18,180 bases of DNA, taken from NCBI GenBank assembly GCA_010029945.1, contig RGQW01000014.1, forward strand, positions 1-18,180, given 5' to 3'. The translations under genes and the position numbers were made by a program. Source of the stretch: Actinomycetota bacterium (GTDB lineage: Bacteria; Actinomycetota; Actinomycetes; S36-B12). Below are positions 1 through 8,600 of this stretch, piece by piece; positions within the stretch are counted from its first letter, which is position 1, and each line of letters starts with the position of its first letter. The notes beneath the pieces were generated by a model, which worked only from the letters and a program-made list of their open reading frames with translations, was not told where the DNA came from and did no database searches.

Positions 1-678
1 CATCGCGTCGACGACGAGCAAGACGTTCTCCGGCTGCACGGCATCGCGGACCCGACGTAGTTCATCCATCAACTCCGCGTCGATGGCCAAGCGGCCGGCT
101 GTGTCGACGATGACGACGTCGTGCAGGGCGCCCTCGGCATGTCGACGCGACTCGCGGGCCACCTGCACCGGATCACCAACCCCGTTCCCCGGCTCCGGGG
201 CGAAGACGGGAACGTCCGCCCGCTCCCCCATCACGCGCAACTGATCCACGGCGTTGGGACGCTGCAGGTCCGCGGCCACCAACAACGGGGTGTGGCCGTC
301 GGCCTTCAAGTGAGCGGCAAGTTTGCCCGCGAGCGTCGTCTTGCCCGCACCCTGCAGGCCGGTCAGCAGAATGAAGGTCGGCCCCGTCTTCGCGAACTGC
401 AGCGGCCTGGTCTGACCACCGAGAATGTCGATGAGTTCTTCATGAACGATCTTGACGACCTGCTGCCCCGGATTGAGCGCACCGGACACTTCCGATGACA
501 GTGCTCGTTCCTTGACTCGCGCCGCAAACTCACGGACCACGGGTAGGGCCACGTCGGCCTCGAGCAACGCCGTGCGGATCTCTTTGACGGTGGCATCGAT
601 ATCTGCCTCGGACAGGCGACCTTTGCCCCGCAGACCCTTGAAGGTCTCGGACAACCGGTCCGACAGCGACCCGAACAC
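1..678 (-). CDS. ffh: Signal recognition particle GTPase Ffh (SRP54), N-terminal part, cut by window edge
   Basis: Ffh binds signal sequences and SRP RNA and, with its receptor FtsY, delivers nascent membrane proteins to the translocon. The visible 226 residues start at a GTG (676-678) preceded by GAGGAG with a 5-nt spacer. The N domain covers about residues 1-90. The G domain begins with the P-loop GLQGAGKTT at 107-115, followed by DLQRPNAVDQL at 137-147 (the SRP GTPase insertion box) and the DTAGR G3 motif at 192-196. The rest of the G domain and the methionine-rich M domain lie beyond base 1. The receptor gene ftsY is about 4 kb upstream on the same strand, on the other side of the amtB-glnK-glnD operon. 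The family assignment is clear; only the 3' end is missing. Confidence 0.96.
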   Translation of the reverse strand, partial: MFGSLSDRLSETFKGLRGKGRLSEADIDATVKEIRTALLEADVALPVVREFAARVKERALSSEVSGALNPGQQVVKIVHEELIDILGGQTRPLQFAKTGPTFILLTGLQGAGKTTLAGKLAAHLKADGHTPLLVAADLQRPNAVDQLRVMGERADVPVFAPEPGNGVGDPVQVARESRRHAEGALHDVVIVDTAGRLAIDAELMDELRRVRDAVQPENVLLVVDAM

Positions 679-733
679 ACCTGCTCCTCGAACGACGACG
701 ACACTCACAACGCGCTGAAAGCGCCCCGTCAGA

Positions 734-912
734 CTAACGCGCCTCCACGGCCGCTTGAACCGTGGTTCGCACAGCGTGCGCGTGATCGTCACTGAGGGGT
801 GCACCCAGGCGATCGGTCACGAAGAAGGCGTCCACGACCTCCGACCCGAGTGTGTCGATCTTCGCACCCGTCACCCGGCAGTCGGCGGCAACGAGGGCGG
901 ACGTGATGCGGC
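734..912 (-). pseudogene. glnD: Out-of-frame remnant of the GlnD C-terminal ACT domain
   Basis: Downstream of the GGGGCC run at 910-915, a frame other than the main glnD frame reads ITSALVAADCRV, then VTGAKIDTLGSEVVDAFFVT, and ends in AVEAR before a TAG at 734-736. The TLGxEVVDxFYVTD pattern is the usual second half of the last ACT domain in actinobacterial GlnD. The main frame reaches this point in the first half of the earlier ACT domain (LLALVAGVLSLHRLQVR), so the join fuses two different ACT halves out of register. This is more than a one-base slip: the second half of ACT1, the linker and the first half of ACT2 are absent. It could be a true deletion or an assembly join. Confidence 0.7.
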
Positions 913-2646
913 CCCTCGCACCTGCAACCGGTGCAGGGAGAGAACTCCCGCGACGAGAGCAAGGAGACCGAAACGATCCGGAGCGGACACCACGATGGAG
1001 AAGCCGTCCTCGACCGGCTCCAGACGCAGCGACGGTTCGCCCCGTTCAGCCAGCGCGTTGACCACGGCGGAGGACTCCTGCACGGTCGATCGCGCGTGCC
1101 CTTGCATCTTCGCTCGCGATTCGGTGACCAGGTCGGTGATCAGCCGACGACGCCACGAACTGCGCACCGATGGTCCGGTCGCTTCGGCGTCGGCCCATGT
1201 CAGCGCGTGCAGAAGTTCCAGGCTCTCGACATCGGGCACGAGGTCCACGATGGTGGCCACGGTGGCCGGGTCATCGAGGTCACGACGGGTGGCGATATCC
1301 GGCAGCAGGAGGTGGTGGCGCACCAGCAATTCGAGAGTGTCCACATCGGCGGGGTCAAAGCCCATGCGCTCGGCGATGTCTCGTGTCATGTCGGCGCCGA
1401 CGACGCTGTGATCACCCGGGTAGCCCTTGCCGATGTCATGTAGGAAGGCCCCCACGAGAAGCAGATCCGGGCGCACGACATCGCGTGCTCGCTGTCCGGC
1501 ATGAACAGCCGTCTCCACCAAGTGGCGATCCACCGTGAACTCGTGCATAGGGTTGCGCTGCGGGAGGGATCGGACCGCCTCCCATTCGGGAATGAGGCCG
1601 GAAACGATGCCCGCCTGATCCAGCGCCTCCAACACCGGCACCGCCGCCCGACCTGCACCCAGCAGCGACACCCACGATTGGCGTACGTCGTTGTTCCACG
1701 GTTCTGGGATCGGAAGGCATTGCGAGACTCGCTCCACCGTCGACGGCGCCAGCATGACGGATGCTTGGGCAGCAGCGGCCGCAGCCCGCAACAGCAAACC
1801 GCGATCGTTCTCCGGTGAAGCACCGCGCGCCAGCGCGACTTCGCCCTCGACGAGCACTACCCCCTCCGCCAAGGGAACGCGCTCGGGGCCCTTCGACGGT
1901 GAGGCGGACCGACGCGTGAGTCGCCGCAGCACCCGGGGTGCCAGTCGGTCCCGCAGGCCCCTGGCGTGTAGGGCATCTCGCACGTCCAGCAAAGTCGAGA
2001 CAGCGGCCGGCCATTCCGTTCGAGGGACTTCGACCGTCCACGACGCTGCAAGAGCCCGCAGCAGCACCGCATCGCGCAATCCCCCGTAGGCCTCCTTGAC
2101 GTCCGGCTCCAACAGTTGAGCGAGATCCCCTACGCGAGAGCGCCGTGCCATGGCCGTTGCGTGCAATTCCACGAGCCGGTCTCCCGCACTCGCCCGCCAA
2201 TCACCCAAGATCCCCGTTCGCAGCGACTCCCCGAGCTCGGTGTTCCCTGCCACGACCCGTGCGTCAATAAGCCCGAGCACCACCTTGAAGTCTTCTTGCG
2301 CGAGAGTGCGCGCCTGGGCAATCGTCCGCACGGAGTGATCGAGTGCGATCTTGGAGTCCCAAATCGGGTACCACAACGACGATGCGACATCGTCAACACG
2401 AAGTGCAGAAGGCTCGTGGACCAAGACGACATCAAGGTCACTGCCGAGTGACAGCTCCCGTCGGCCGTAACCGCCGACGGCGAGCAGCGAGAACTGCGTG
2501 GGATCCGCACCGTGCTGGGTGATCGCATCAGCCAACAGACCCCTGAGCCAGCCATCTGTCGCATCCGACAGCAGTGCTCGGCGCTCGGACCCTTGCAGGT
2601 CCGAGCGCCGAGCGATGTTTTGCCGTTCCTCGACGAGCTGACTCAT
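871..2646 (-). CDS. glnD: PII uridylyl/adenylyltransferase GlnD, C-terminally broken
   Basis: GlnD modifies the PII protein in response to nitrogen status; in actinobacteria it adenylylates Tyr51 of GlnK. The continuous frame gives 591 residues. The nucleotidyltransferase motif GGYGRRELSLGSDLD is at 58-72, the HD demodifying/phosphatase domain at about 367-480 with HDIGKG at 403-408, and an ACT-type start DRFGLL at 557-562. The frame ends at a TGA (871-873) after about 14 residues unlike any ACT domain, while the real ACT ending continues in another frame (see the next entry). Family members are usually about 750-850 residues with two ACT domains. The region around residues 228-240 also looks about 40 residues short. 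The ATG start lies 4 nt past the glnK stop, with GGAGG 12 nt upstream. Sensing of glutamine through ACT is probably lost if the sequence is correct. Confidence 0.85.
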   Translation of the reverse strand: MSQLVEERQNIARRSDLQGSERRALLSDATDGWLRGLLADAITQHGADPTQFSLLAVGGYGRRELSLGSDLDVVLVHEPSALRVDDVASSLWYPIWDSKIALDHSVRTIAQARTLAQEDFKVVLGLIDARVVAGNTELGESLRTGILGDWRASAGDRLVELHATAMARRSRVGDLAQLLEPDVKEAYGGLRDAVLLRALAASWTVEVPRTEWPAAVSTLLDVRDALHARGLRDRLAPRVLRRLTRRSASPSKGPERVPLAEGVVLVEGEVALARGASPENDRGLLLRAAAAAAQASVMLAPSTVERVSQCLPIPEPWNNDVRQSWVSLLGAGRAAVPVLEALDQAGIVSGLIPEWEAVRSLPQRNPMHEFTVDRHLVETAVHAGQRARDVVRPDLLLVGAFLHDIGKGYPGDHSVVGADMTRDIAERMGFDPADVDTLELLVRHHLLLPDIATRRDLDDPATVATIVDLVPDVESLELLHALTWADAEATGPSVRSSWRRRLITDLVTESRAKMQGHARSTVQESSAVVNALAERGEPSLRLEPVEDGFSIVVSAPDRFGLLALVAGVLSLHRLQVRGAASRPPSLPPTAG

Positions 2647-2650
2647 CGAA

Positions 2651-2989
2651 CTACAGAGCCTCCGCTCCTCGTTCTCCGGTCCGCACACGAACGACCGTGT
2701 CGACGGGAACAGACCACACCTTGCCGTCGCCGATCTTTCCTGTTTGAGCGGCACCCACGATGGCATCCATCACATCGCCAGCACGGTCATCGTCGACCAC
2801 GATTTCAATGCGCACCTTGGGAACCAACTCGACGGTGTACTCGGCGCCACGGTAGACCTCCGTGTGACCGCGCTGCCTGCCGAAGCCCGACGCTTCCGAC
2901 ACCGTCATTCCGTGGATGTCAAGCGCCTCGACGGCGCTCTTGACGTCGTCAAGCTTGAACGGCTTGATGATTGCGGTAACCAACTTCAT
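2651..2989 (-). CDS. glnK: Nitrogen regulatory protein PII (GlnK)
   Basis: A 112-residue trimeric signal protein that senses ATP/ADP and 2-oxoglutarate and gates AmtB. The sequence has the family's usual length. The T-loop runs about residues 37-55 with the modifiable tyrosine at Y51 (context YRGAEY), the site GlnD modifies. The B-loop is TGKIGDGKVW at 83-92, and the C-terminal VRVRTGERG is the C-loop. The start ATG lies 2 nt after the amtB stop, with AAGGAGG inside the end of amtB, so translation is likely coupled. glnD follows after 4 nt. Pairing with amtB favours the name glnK over glnB. Nothing in the gene is unusual. Confidence 0.97.
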   Translation of the reverse strand: MKLVTAIIKPFKLDDVKSAVEALDIHGMTVSEASGFGRQRGHTEVYRGAEYTVELVPKVRIEIVVDDDRAGDVMDAIVGAAQTGKIGDGKVWSVPVDTVVRVRTGERGAEAL

Positions 2990-2991
2990 GA

Positions 2992-4290
2992 CTACTCCAC
3001 CTCCTTGGCGCGGGCTGCCTGCCCGACACCTGCAAACGCACCGCCAGCGCCAGAGTCGCCCAGCTCGTAGGCCGTCTCTGCGTGCTCCGCGACGTCGATG
3101 CCGTTGACCTCGTCCTCTTCGTCAGACCGAATCCCCGTGGTGGCCTTCAGCGCGAGGGCGATGATGCCGGCCAGGATGAAGGAGTAAACCATCACACCGA
3201 CTGCGGCAATGATCTGGACGATGAGCAGGTTCAGGTCGCCGCCGTACAGCAGGCCGTTCTGACCACCTTCCTCGACCAGGTCGGAGGCGAGGAACCCGAG
3301 GGCCAGCGTGCCCACGAGGCCACCCACCATGTGAATGCCGACGACGTCGAATGAATCGTCGAATCCGAGCTTGTACTTCAAGGTGACCGCCCACGCACAG
3401 ACCGCGCCGGCGACTAGACCCAGAAGGATCGCACCCATCGGAGTGACGTTGGCGCACGCGGGAGTAATCGCCACCAGGCCCGCGACGATGCCCGAGGCGG
3501 CGCCGAGCGACGTTGCCTTCTTGTCGCGGATCTTCTCCACAATCAGCCACGCCAAGCCGGCGGCGCAAGTCGCCAGCAACGTGTTCGTCGCTGCGATTGC
3601 TGCGGTGTTGTCAGCTGCGTACGCCGAACCAGCGTTGAAGCCGAACCATCCGAACCACAGCAGACCAGCGCCGAGCATCACCATCGTCAGGTTGTGCGGG
3701 CGCATCGGCGTCTTCGGCCATCCACGGCGCTTACCCAGGATGATGCAGACCGCAAGGGCTGCCGCACCAGCATTGATGTGAACGGCGGTACCTCCGGCGA
3801 AGTCGATAACTCCGGCATCACCGATGCTCAATTCGCCGATCCAGCCTCCGCCCCACACCCAGTGGGCCACGGGGAAGTAGACGAGGGAAGCCCAGACGGC
3901 AGCGAAGATGATCCACGCGCCGAACTTCATCCGGTCGGCGAGAGCGCCGGCGATGAGTCCGACGGTCAAACAGGCGAACATTGCCTGGAACACCACGTCA
4001 ACCATGACGGGGAAGTCGTCGCCTTCTCCCGGTGGAGCGAGTGCTGCCTCGAGTCCGAAGTAGTCGGTGAAGCTACCGACGAAGTAGCCGGCAGTGGAGC
4101 CGTAGGCCATCGAGTAGCCGTAGATCGCCCACAAAATGCCGACAATGAACAACGCGCCCACGACCATCATGAGCATGTTGAGAACTGATTTCGACCTGTT
4201 CATTCCTCCGTAGAAGAAAGCCAGGCCGGGAATCATCAAGAACACCAGCGCGGCTGATGTCAGCAACCACGCGGTAACGCCCGAATCCAT
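2992..4290 (-). CDS. amtB: Ammonium transporter AmtB
   Basis: An integral membrane ammonium channel of the Amt/Rh family, acting as a trimer in the plasma membrane and closed by unmodified GlnK. The 432 residues carry about 11 hydrophobic segments, starting at residue 5. The pore twin histidines are visible at H171 (GGTAVHINAG) and H320 (DVVGIHMVGG). The C-terminal cytoplasmic tail from about 387 contains the acidic SDEEDEVNGID stretch expected near the GlnK contact. The start chosen is ATG 4288-4290, preceded by a perfect AGGAGGT (4298-4304) with a 7-nt spacer; an upstream in-frame start would add a hydrophilic extension and is less likely. amtB is the first gene of amtB-glnK-glnD and has GlnR-like sites upstream. 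Confidence 0.97.
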   Translation of the reverse strand: MDSGVTAWLLTSAALVFLMIPGLAFFYGGMNRSKSVLNMLMMVVGALFIVGILWAIYGYSMAYGSTAGYFVGSFTDYFGLEAALAPPGEGDDFPVMVDVVFQAMFACLTVGLIAGALADRMKFGAWIIFAAVWASLVYFPVAHWVWGGGWIGELSIGDAGVIDFAGGTAVHINAGAAALAVCIILGKRRGWPKTPMRPHNLTMVMLGAGLLWFGWFGFNAGSAYAADNTAAIAATNTLLATCAAGLAWLIVEKIRDKKATSLGAASGIVAGLVAITPACANVTPMGAILLGLVAGAVCAWAVTLKYKLGFDDSFDVVGIHMVGGLVGTLALGFLASDLVEEGGQNGLLYGGDLNLLIVQIIAAVGVMVYSFILAGIIALALKATTGIRSDEEDEVNGIDVAEHAETAYELGDSGAGGAFAGVGQAARAKEVE

Positions 4291-4357
4291 AAGTCCTACC
4301 TCCTGTTGTGTGGCCCTAGCGGCGCTAAGGCAACAGGTATGGGATTTCAGCAAGTAA

Positions 4358-4373
4358 CGCGAAAGGTTTCGCG
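4358..4373. repeat. Perfect 7-bp inverted repeat overlapping the amtB-proximal GlnR half-site
   Basis: The arms are CGCGAAA (4358-4364) and TTTCGCG (4367-4373) around a 2-bp centre. The 2-bp centre is too tight for a good RNA hairpin and no T-run follows on either strand, so a DNA-binding dyad is more likely than a terminator for ftsY. It shares the GAAAC box of the 4366-4381 half-site. Whether a second regulator binds here is unknown. Confidence 0.45.
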
Positions 4374-4412
4374 CGGGTGACGAAACGGCCCCGCATGTTT
4401 CGGGTGCGTTAC
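4366..4412 (-). promoter_or_regulatory. Candidate GlnR operator: two GTNAC-N6-GAAAC half-sites
   Basis: Read on the minus strand, GTAAC-N6-GAAAC occupies 4397-4412 and GTCAC-N6-GAAAC occupies 4366-4381. Both match the GlnR half-site known from Streptomyces nitrogen genes at every fixed position. They face amtB and lie 76-122 bp upstream of its ATG. Their repeat distance is 31 bp rather than the usual 22 bp, which still keeps them on about the same DNA face. With equal base frequencies, about 0.14 such 16-mers are expected in the whole window on both strands, so two in this 131-bp spacer is unlikely to be chance. GlnR control of amtB-glnK-glnD is known in relatives; its action here is inferred. 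Confidence 0.7.
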
Positions 4413-4421
4413 ATCCGGCGT

Positions 4422-5627
4422 TTAGGCCAGGAGTGCGTCGACAAACTCTTCTGCTTCGAAGGGCGCGAGGTCATCGGGGCCCTCCCCCAGGCCCACGAGT
4501 TTGACCGGCACTCCGAGCTCGCGTTGAACGGACACCACGATTCCGCCCTTGGCGGTCCCATCGAGCTTGGTCAACACGATGCCGGTGACGTCCACCACCT
4601 CGGCGAAGACCCGGGCCTGGACGAGGCCGTTCTGGCCGGTGGTGGCATCGAGCACGAGGAGGACCTCGTCGACCTGGCTGTTCTTCTCCACCACCCGCTT
4701 GACCTTGCCCAGTTCGTCCATCAGGCCCGTCTTGGTGTGTAAGCGCCCCGCAGTGTCGACCACCACGGTGTCGAGTCCAGCGTTGCCGGCCACCTCGACC
4801 GCCTCGAAGGCGACCGATGCGGGGTCCCCTCCTTCCGGGCCTCGAACCACGACGGCTCCCACCCGGTCGCCCCACGTTTGCAGTTGCTCCGCGGCGGCCG
4901 CGCGGAAGGTGTCGGCGGCGCCGAGGAGGACCGTGCGTCCGTCGGCGACGAGAACTCGAGCCAACTTTCCGCTCGTCGTTGTCTTGCCCGTGCCATTGAC
5001 CCCGACCACCAGGATGACCGCGGGTCGTCCGTTGACCTTGGTCTGCACAGTGCGATCCATGGTCGGATCGACCAAGGCCAGCAACTCGTCGCGCAGCAAG
5101 GAGCGCACAGACTCCGCATCGCGAGCACCCTCTACCTGGATGCGACTGCGCAGCCGATCCATCAGTTCGGTGGTCGCCGCGACACCGAGGTCTGCGGTGA
5201 GCAAGATCTCTTCGACCTGCTCCCAGGTGTCCTCGTCGACATCGTCTCTGGCGAGCAGCGAGAGCAGGCCCTTACCGAGGGCGTTATTGCTTCGCGCGAG
5301 TCGCTCGCGAAGTCGGTGCAGGCGACCCTTGGTCGGCTCGGGAGCCTCGACCTCCCAGACCGCCTCCGTGGAAACCGCCTCCACAGCATCCGCGTCGGTG
5401 TCTGGCTCGTCCAGCACGCTGGTGGGGACATCGGTGACGCTTCGCCTCGGTGTGTCACGCGGAACCGAATCGTCGTCGCCTACGCCCGGGGCGTAATCAA
5501 TGCCGGGCCGCGGCTTGTCGGGCGCGGAGGTGGTCGACCCCCGCCCACGCATGAGAGCGATGCCCGCGCCAATGACGAAACCAAGAAGCACGACGGCGAT
5601 CACTACGTACCAGGTGAGCGACTCCAT
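4422..5627 (-). CDS. ftsY: SRP receptor GTPase FtsY
   Basis: FtsY is the membrane-bound receptor for Ffh-ribosome complexes. It has 401 residues. A single N-terminal transmembrane segment lies at about 6-26, followed by the acidic, low-complexity A region (about 30-98) typical of actinobacterial FtsY. The N domain is at about 105-195. The G domain shows the P-loop GVNGTGKTT at 209-217, the insertion box DTFRAAAAEQL at 239-249, DTAGR at 291-295, TKLDGTAKGG at 353-362 and the closing GEGPDDLAPF at 381-390. The gene is 28 nt downstream of smc, in the order smc-ftsY common to actinobacteria. Its ribosome site is weak (GAGAG about 11 nt upstream), so coupling to smc is possible. All catalytic motifs are present. 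Confidence 0.96.
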   Translation of the reverse strand: MESLTWYVVIAVVLLGFVIGAGIALMRGRGSTTSAPDKPRPGIDYAPGVGDDDSVPRDTPRRSVTDVPTSVLDEPDTDADAVEAVSTEAVWEVEAPEPTKGRLHRLRERLARSNNALGKGLLSLLARDDVDEDTWEQVEEILLTADLGVAATTELMDRLRSRIQVEGARDAESVRSLLRDELLALVDPTMDRTVQTKVNGRPAVILVVGVNGTGKTTTSGKLARVLVADGRTVLLGAADTFRAAAAEQLQTWGDRVGAVVVRGPEGGDPASVAFEAVEVAGNAGLDTVVVDTAGRLHTKTGLMDELGKVKRVVEKNSQVDEVLLVLDATTGQNGLVQARVFAEVVDVTGIVLTKLDGTAKGGIVVSVQRELGVPVKLVGLGEGPDDLAPFEAEEFVDALLA

Positions 5628-5655
5628 AGTTGATCAGTCTCTCAGGGGTCGGCCG

Positions 5656-8600
5656 TCACGCACTGACGGCTTCGCGAATCCGCTGCCCGATGACCTGCGT
5701 GACGCCATCCCCGCGCATAGAGACGCCATACAGGGCATCGGCGATCTCCATCGTGCGCTTTTGGTGGGTGATGACGATGAGTTGGGAACTGCTGCGCAAC
5801 TCATCGATCATGTCGATCAGTCGGCCGAGGTTCACGTCGTCGAGGGCAGCCTCGACCTCGTCGAGAACGTAGAACGGGCTCGGTCGCGCCTTGAATAGCG
5901 CCACGAGGAATGCCACCGCGGTGAGGCTGCGTTCACCACCCGAGAGCAGGGACAACCGCTTGACGCGCTTACCGGGTGGACGGGCCTCGACGTCGATTCC
6001 GGTCGTCAGCATGTTCGCCGGATCGGTGAGGACGAGTCGGCCTTCACCTCCGGGGAATAGCCGCGCGAAGACCTGTTCGAACTCGCGCTCCACGTCCCGG
6101 TAGGCCTGGGTGAAGACTTCCTCCACGCGTGCGTCCACTTCCTTGACGATGTCGAGCAGGTCGTCCCGCGAGCGCTTGAGATCGTCGAGTTGCTCGGTCA
6201 GGAAGCGCTGGCGCTCCTCCAACGCCGCGTATTCCTCCAGGGCGAGCGGGTTGACTCTGCCGAGCAAGGCGAGACCGCGCTCGGCTTCCTTAAGTCGCTT
6301 CTCCTGCTCGCTTCGTACGTAGGGGTAGGGCGCAGGCTCGGGCTCGCCCTCGGGTATCTCGTCGCCCGGCGCCCTCGGGGACGGGGGAACCATCTGATCG
6401 GGGCCGTACTCGTCGATCAAGACATCGGCTTCCACCCCGAACTCTTCGAGAGCCTTGGTTTCCAACTGCTCGATGCGCATGCGTTGTTCGGCGCGGGCTA
6501 GTTCGTCTCGATGGACGCTGTCACGCAATCCATCTGCCTCGATCGCGAGGGCTCTCAGTTGCTCCCGAACCGCGGATAACTCCTCGCTGCGCTCACGAGC
6601 GGCCTGCTGCAACTCATCGCGGCGTTGCTGCGCCGCTGCCACAGATCGTCCTACGTGCGCGCGCACGGTGGTGATCGCCTGGACAACCGCCTCGGCGACC
6701 AGCAGGTCGCGGGCTCGTCTCTCACGTCTTTCCAAGGCCGCTCGGCGACCCTGTCGCTCGGATTCGGCGTCGGCCTCCAGTGCGGCTGCTCGCTCACTGA
6801 CCGCGGCCGTCCGCTCCTCCACCGTGCGCATCGCCAAGCGGGCATCCACCTCCGAAGCTCGGGCGGCCTCGGCTGCGGTCTGCAATTCCATTCGCCTATC
6901 GGGTCCGGTGTCTTCTTCCGGCGCGGACTCCATGCTGGCCAGTCGCGCGCGCAACTCGACAACGGTGGCCTCGTCGGCTTCGAGGGCTTGCTTGGCCGCG
7001 GTGAGCGCCTCCTCGAGGCGGTCGGCCTCGGCGGTCGCTGATCGCGCCGTCTGCCCCAACTGCCCGAGTTGTTCGGCGACAGCGGCGAGTTGGGCGTCGG
7101 ATTCATGAAGCTGCTTCAGGGCTGCTTCGACCTCGCCGGAGGCGGCTTCCTGTCGATCCCGGGCAGCCGCAAGATCGAATCGCAACCGTTCGCTGCGCTG
7201 GGTCAAACCCTCGACCTCGGCACTCGCGTGCTCGTAGGCCGCGCGTACCTCGACGAGGGAATCCTGAGCACCCGATCCGCCCCTCAGCGTGCCGCGCGAG
7301 ACCACGTCCCCACTGCGTGTCACCCACGTCAGCTGTGGTGCCTGTCGGTGCCCTGCAACGGCCGCGTCCACATCGTCGACGAGGACTGCACCGGCGAGAA
7401 GGGTCTCGACAACGGGCCGCATGCCTTCGTCACTGCGCACAACCTCGCGAAGCCAACGACCGGCCGGCGCCGTGTTCGCTTCATCTGTCGCGGTCTCGAG
7501 CACCTCGTCGACGATCACCAGGGCGGCGCGACCGGAGTCAGACTCCTTCACCACGGCCAAGGCGTTCATCGCAGCCGACCGTCCTCGCACGACGATCGCG
7601 TCGGCGAGATCGCCGAGCACGGCTGCCACTGCTCGCTCGGCGCCGTTGTCGATGTGGATCTGCTCGGCGAGCGCGCCCACCACCCCCGGCACAGCCGCAT
7701 CCATCACAACGGATCCGGCGTCGGACCGTTTGAGACTGAGTTCGAGTGCCTGGCAGGTGGCTTCGGCGGCGGCTCGCTCACGCTCTACGCGAGCCTCCTC
7801 TTGTCGCAGCTTCTCCACCTCGGCGTCGGCGTGCTCCAGGCTCTGCTGCGCGCGCTCATGTGTCTCGTCGAGTCCCACCTCGCCTTCACCGAGGCCGACG
7901 ATGTCGACCTCGACCCTGGCGAACTCTCGCTGCGCAGTCTCCGCACGCTGCTGCGCCTCGTCGATCTGGTTCGTCAGCCGTGTGATCTCCGCCGCACGCG
8001 CGTCGCGTCGTGACACGGCCGCATTGACTTTGCCTTCGGTCGTCGCCAACCCCTCACGCCGGTCGGCCCTCGATGCCTCGACTGCCTGAATGCGACGCTG
8101 CTCGCCTGCCAGGGCTTCCTCGGCGCGCAGTCGAGAGGACTCGGCGACAGCGAGAGCGTCGCGCAAGGCCTGCACTTCACGACCGAGCTCGAATTCCTGG
8201 GCCCGTAGTGATCGAGCCTCGGCATCGATTTGCTCGGGGTCGCGCCCGGACACGGCCAGTTCCTCGTCTTCTGGCTGCAGGTGGCGAACAGTCGCCCGCG
8301 CCAGTTGATCCAATCCATGGAACCGCTCTTGGGCCGCCGATAGGGCGAACCAAACTTCCTGCGCTCCCGATAGCAACGGACCTTCCGTGCGCTCAGCATC
8401 GTCGGCTGCCTGCTCGCGCGTTTGCAACTCGGCGATAGTCGACTCCACGCTCGCCTGCCGCTGACGCAGAGCCGTTTCGTCGGCCACCTCGGCCTCGAGA
8501 GTTTCTCGCACCTGGTGGAGATCGTCCGCCAACAGTCGAAGTCGAGAGTCACGCACGTCGGTTTGAATAACGACGGCGCGGCGGGCAACCTCGGCCTGCT

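Noticed and set aside
712..724. GCGC-TGAAA-GCGC hairpin between glnD and ffh as a terminator
   Set aside because: Only 4 bp with no T-run; not distinguishable from chance.
905..920. Programmed -1 frameshift at the GGGGCC run in glnD
   Set aside because: Shifting frame would still leave a fused half-ACT1/half-ACT2 domain; missing sequence explains the pattern better than recoding.
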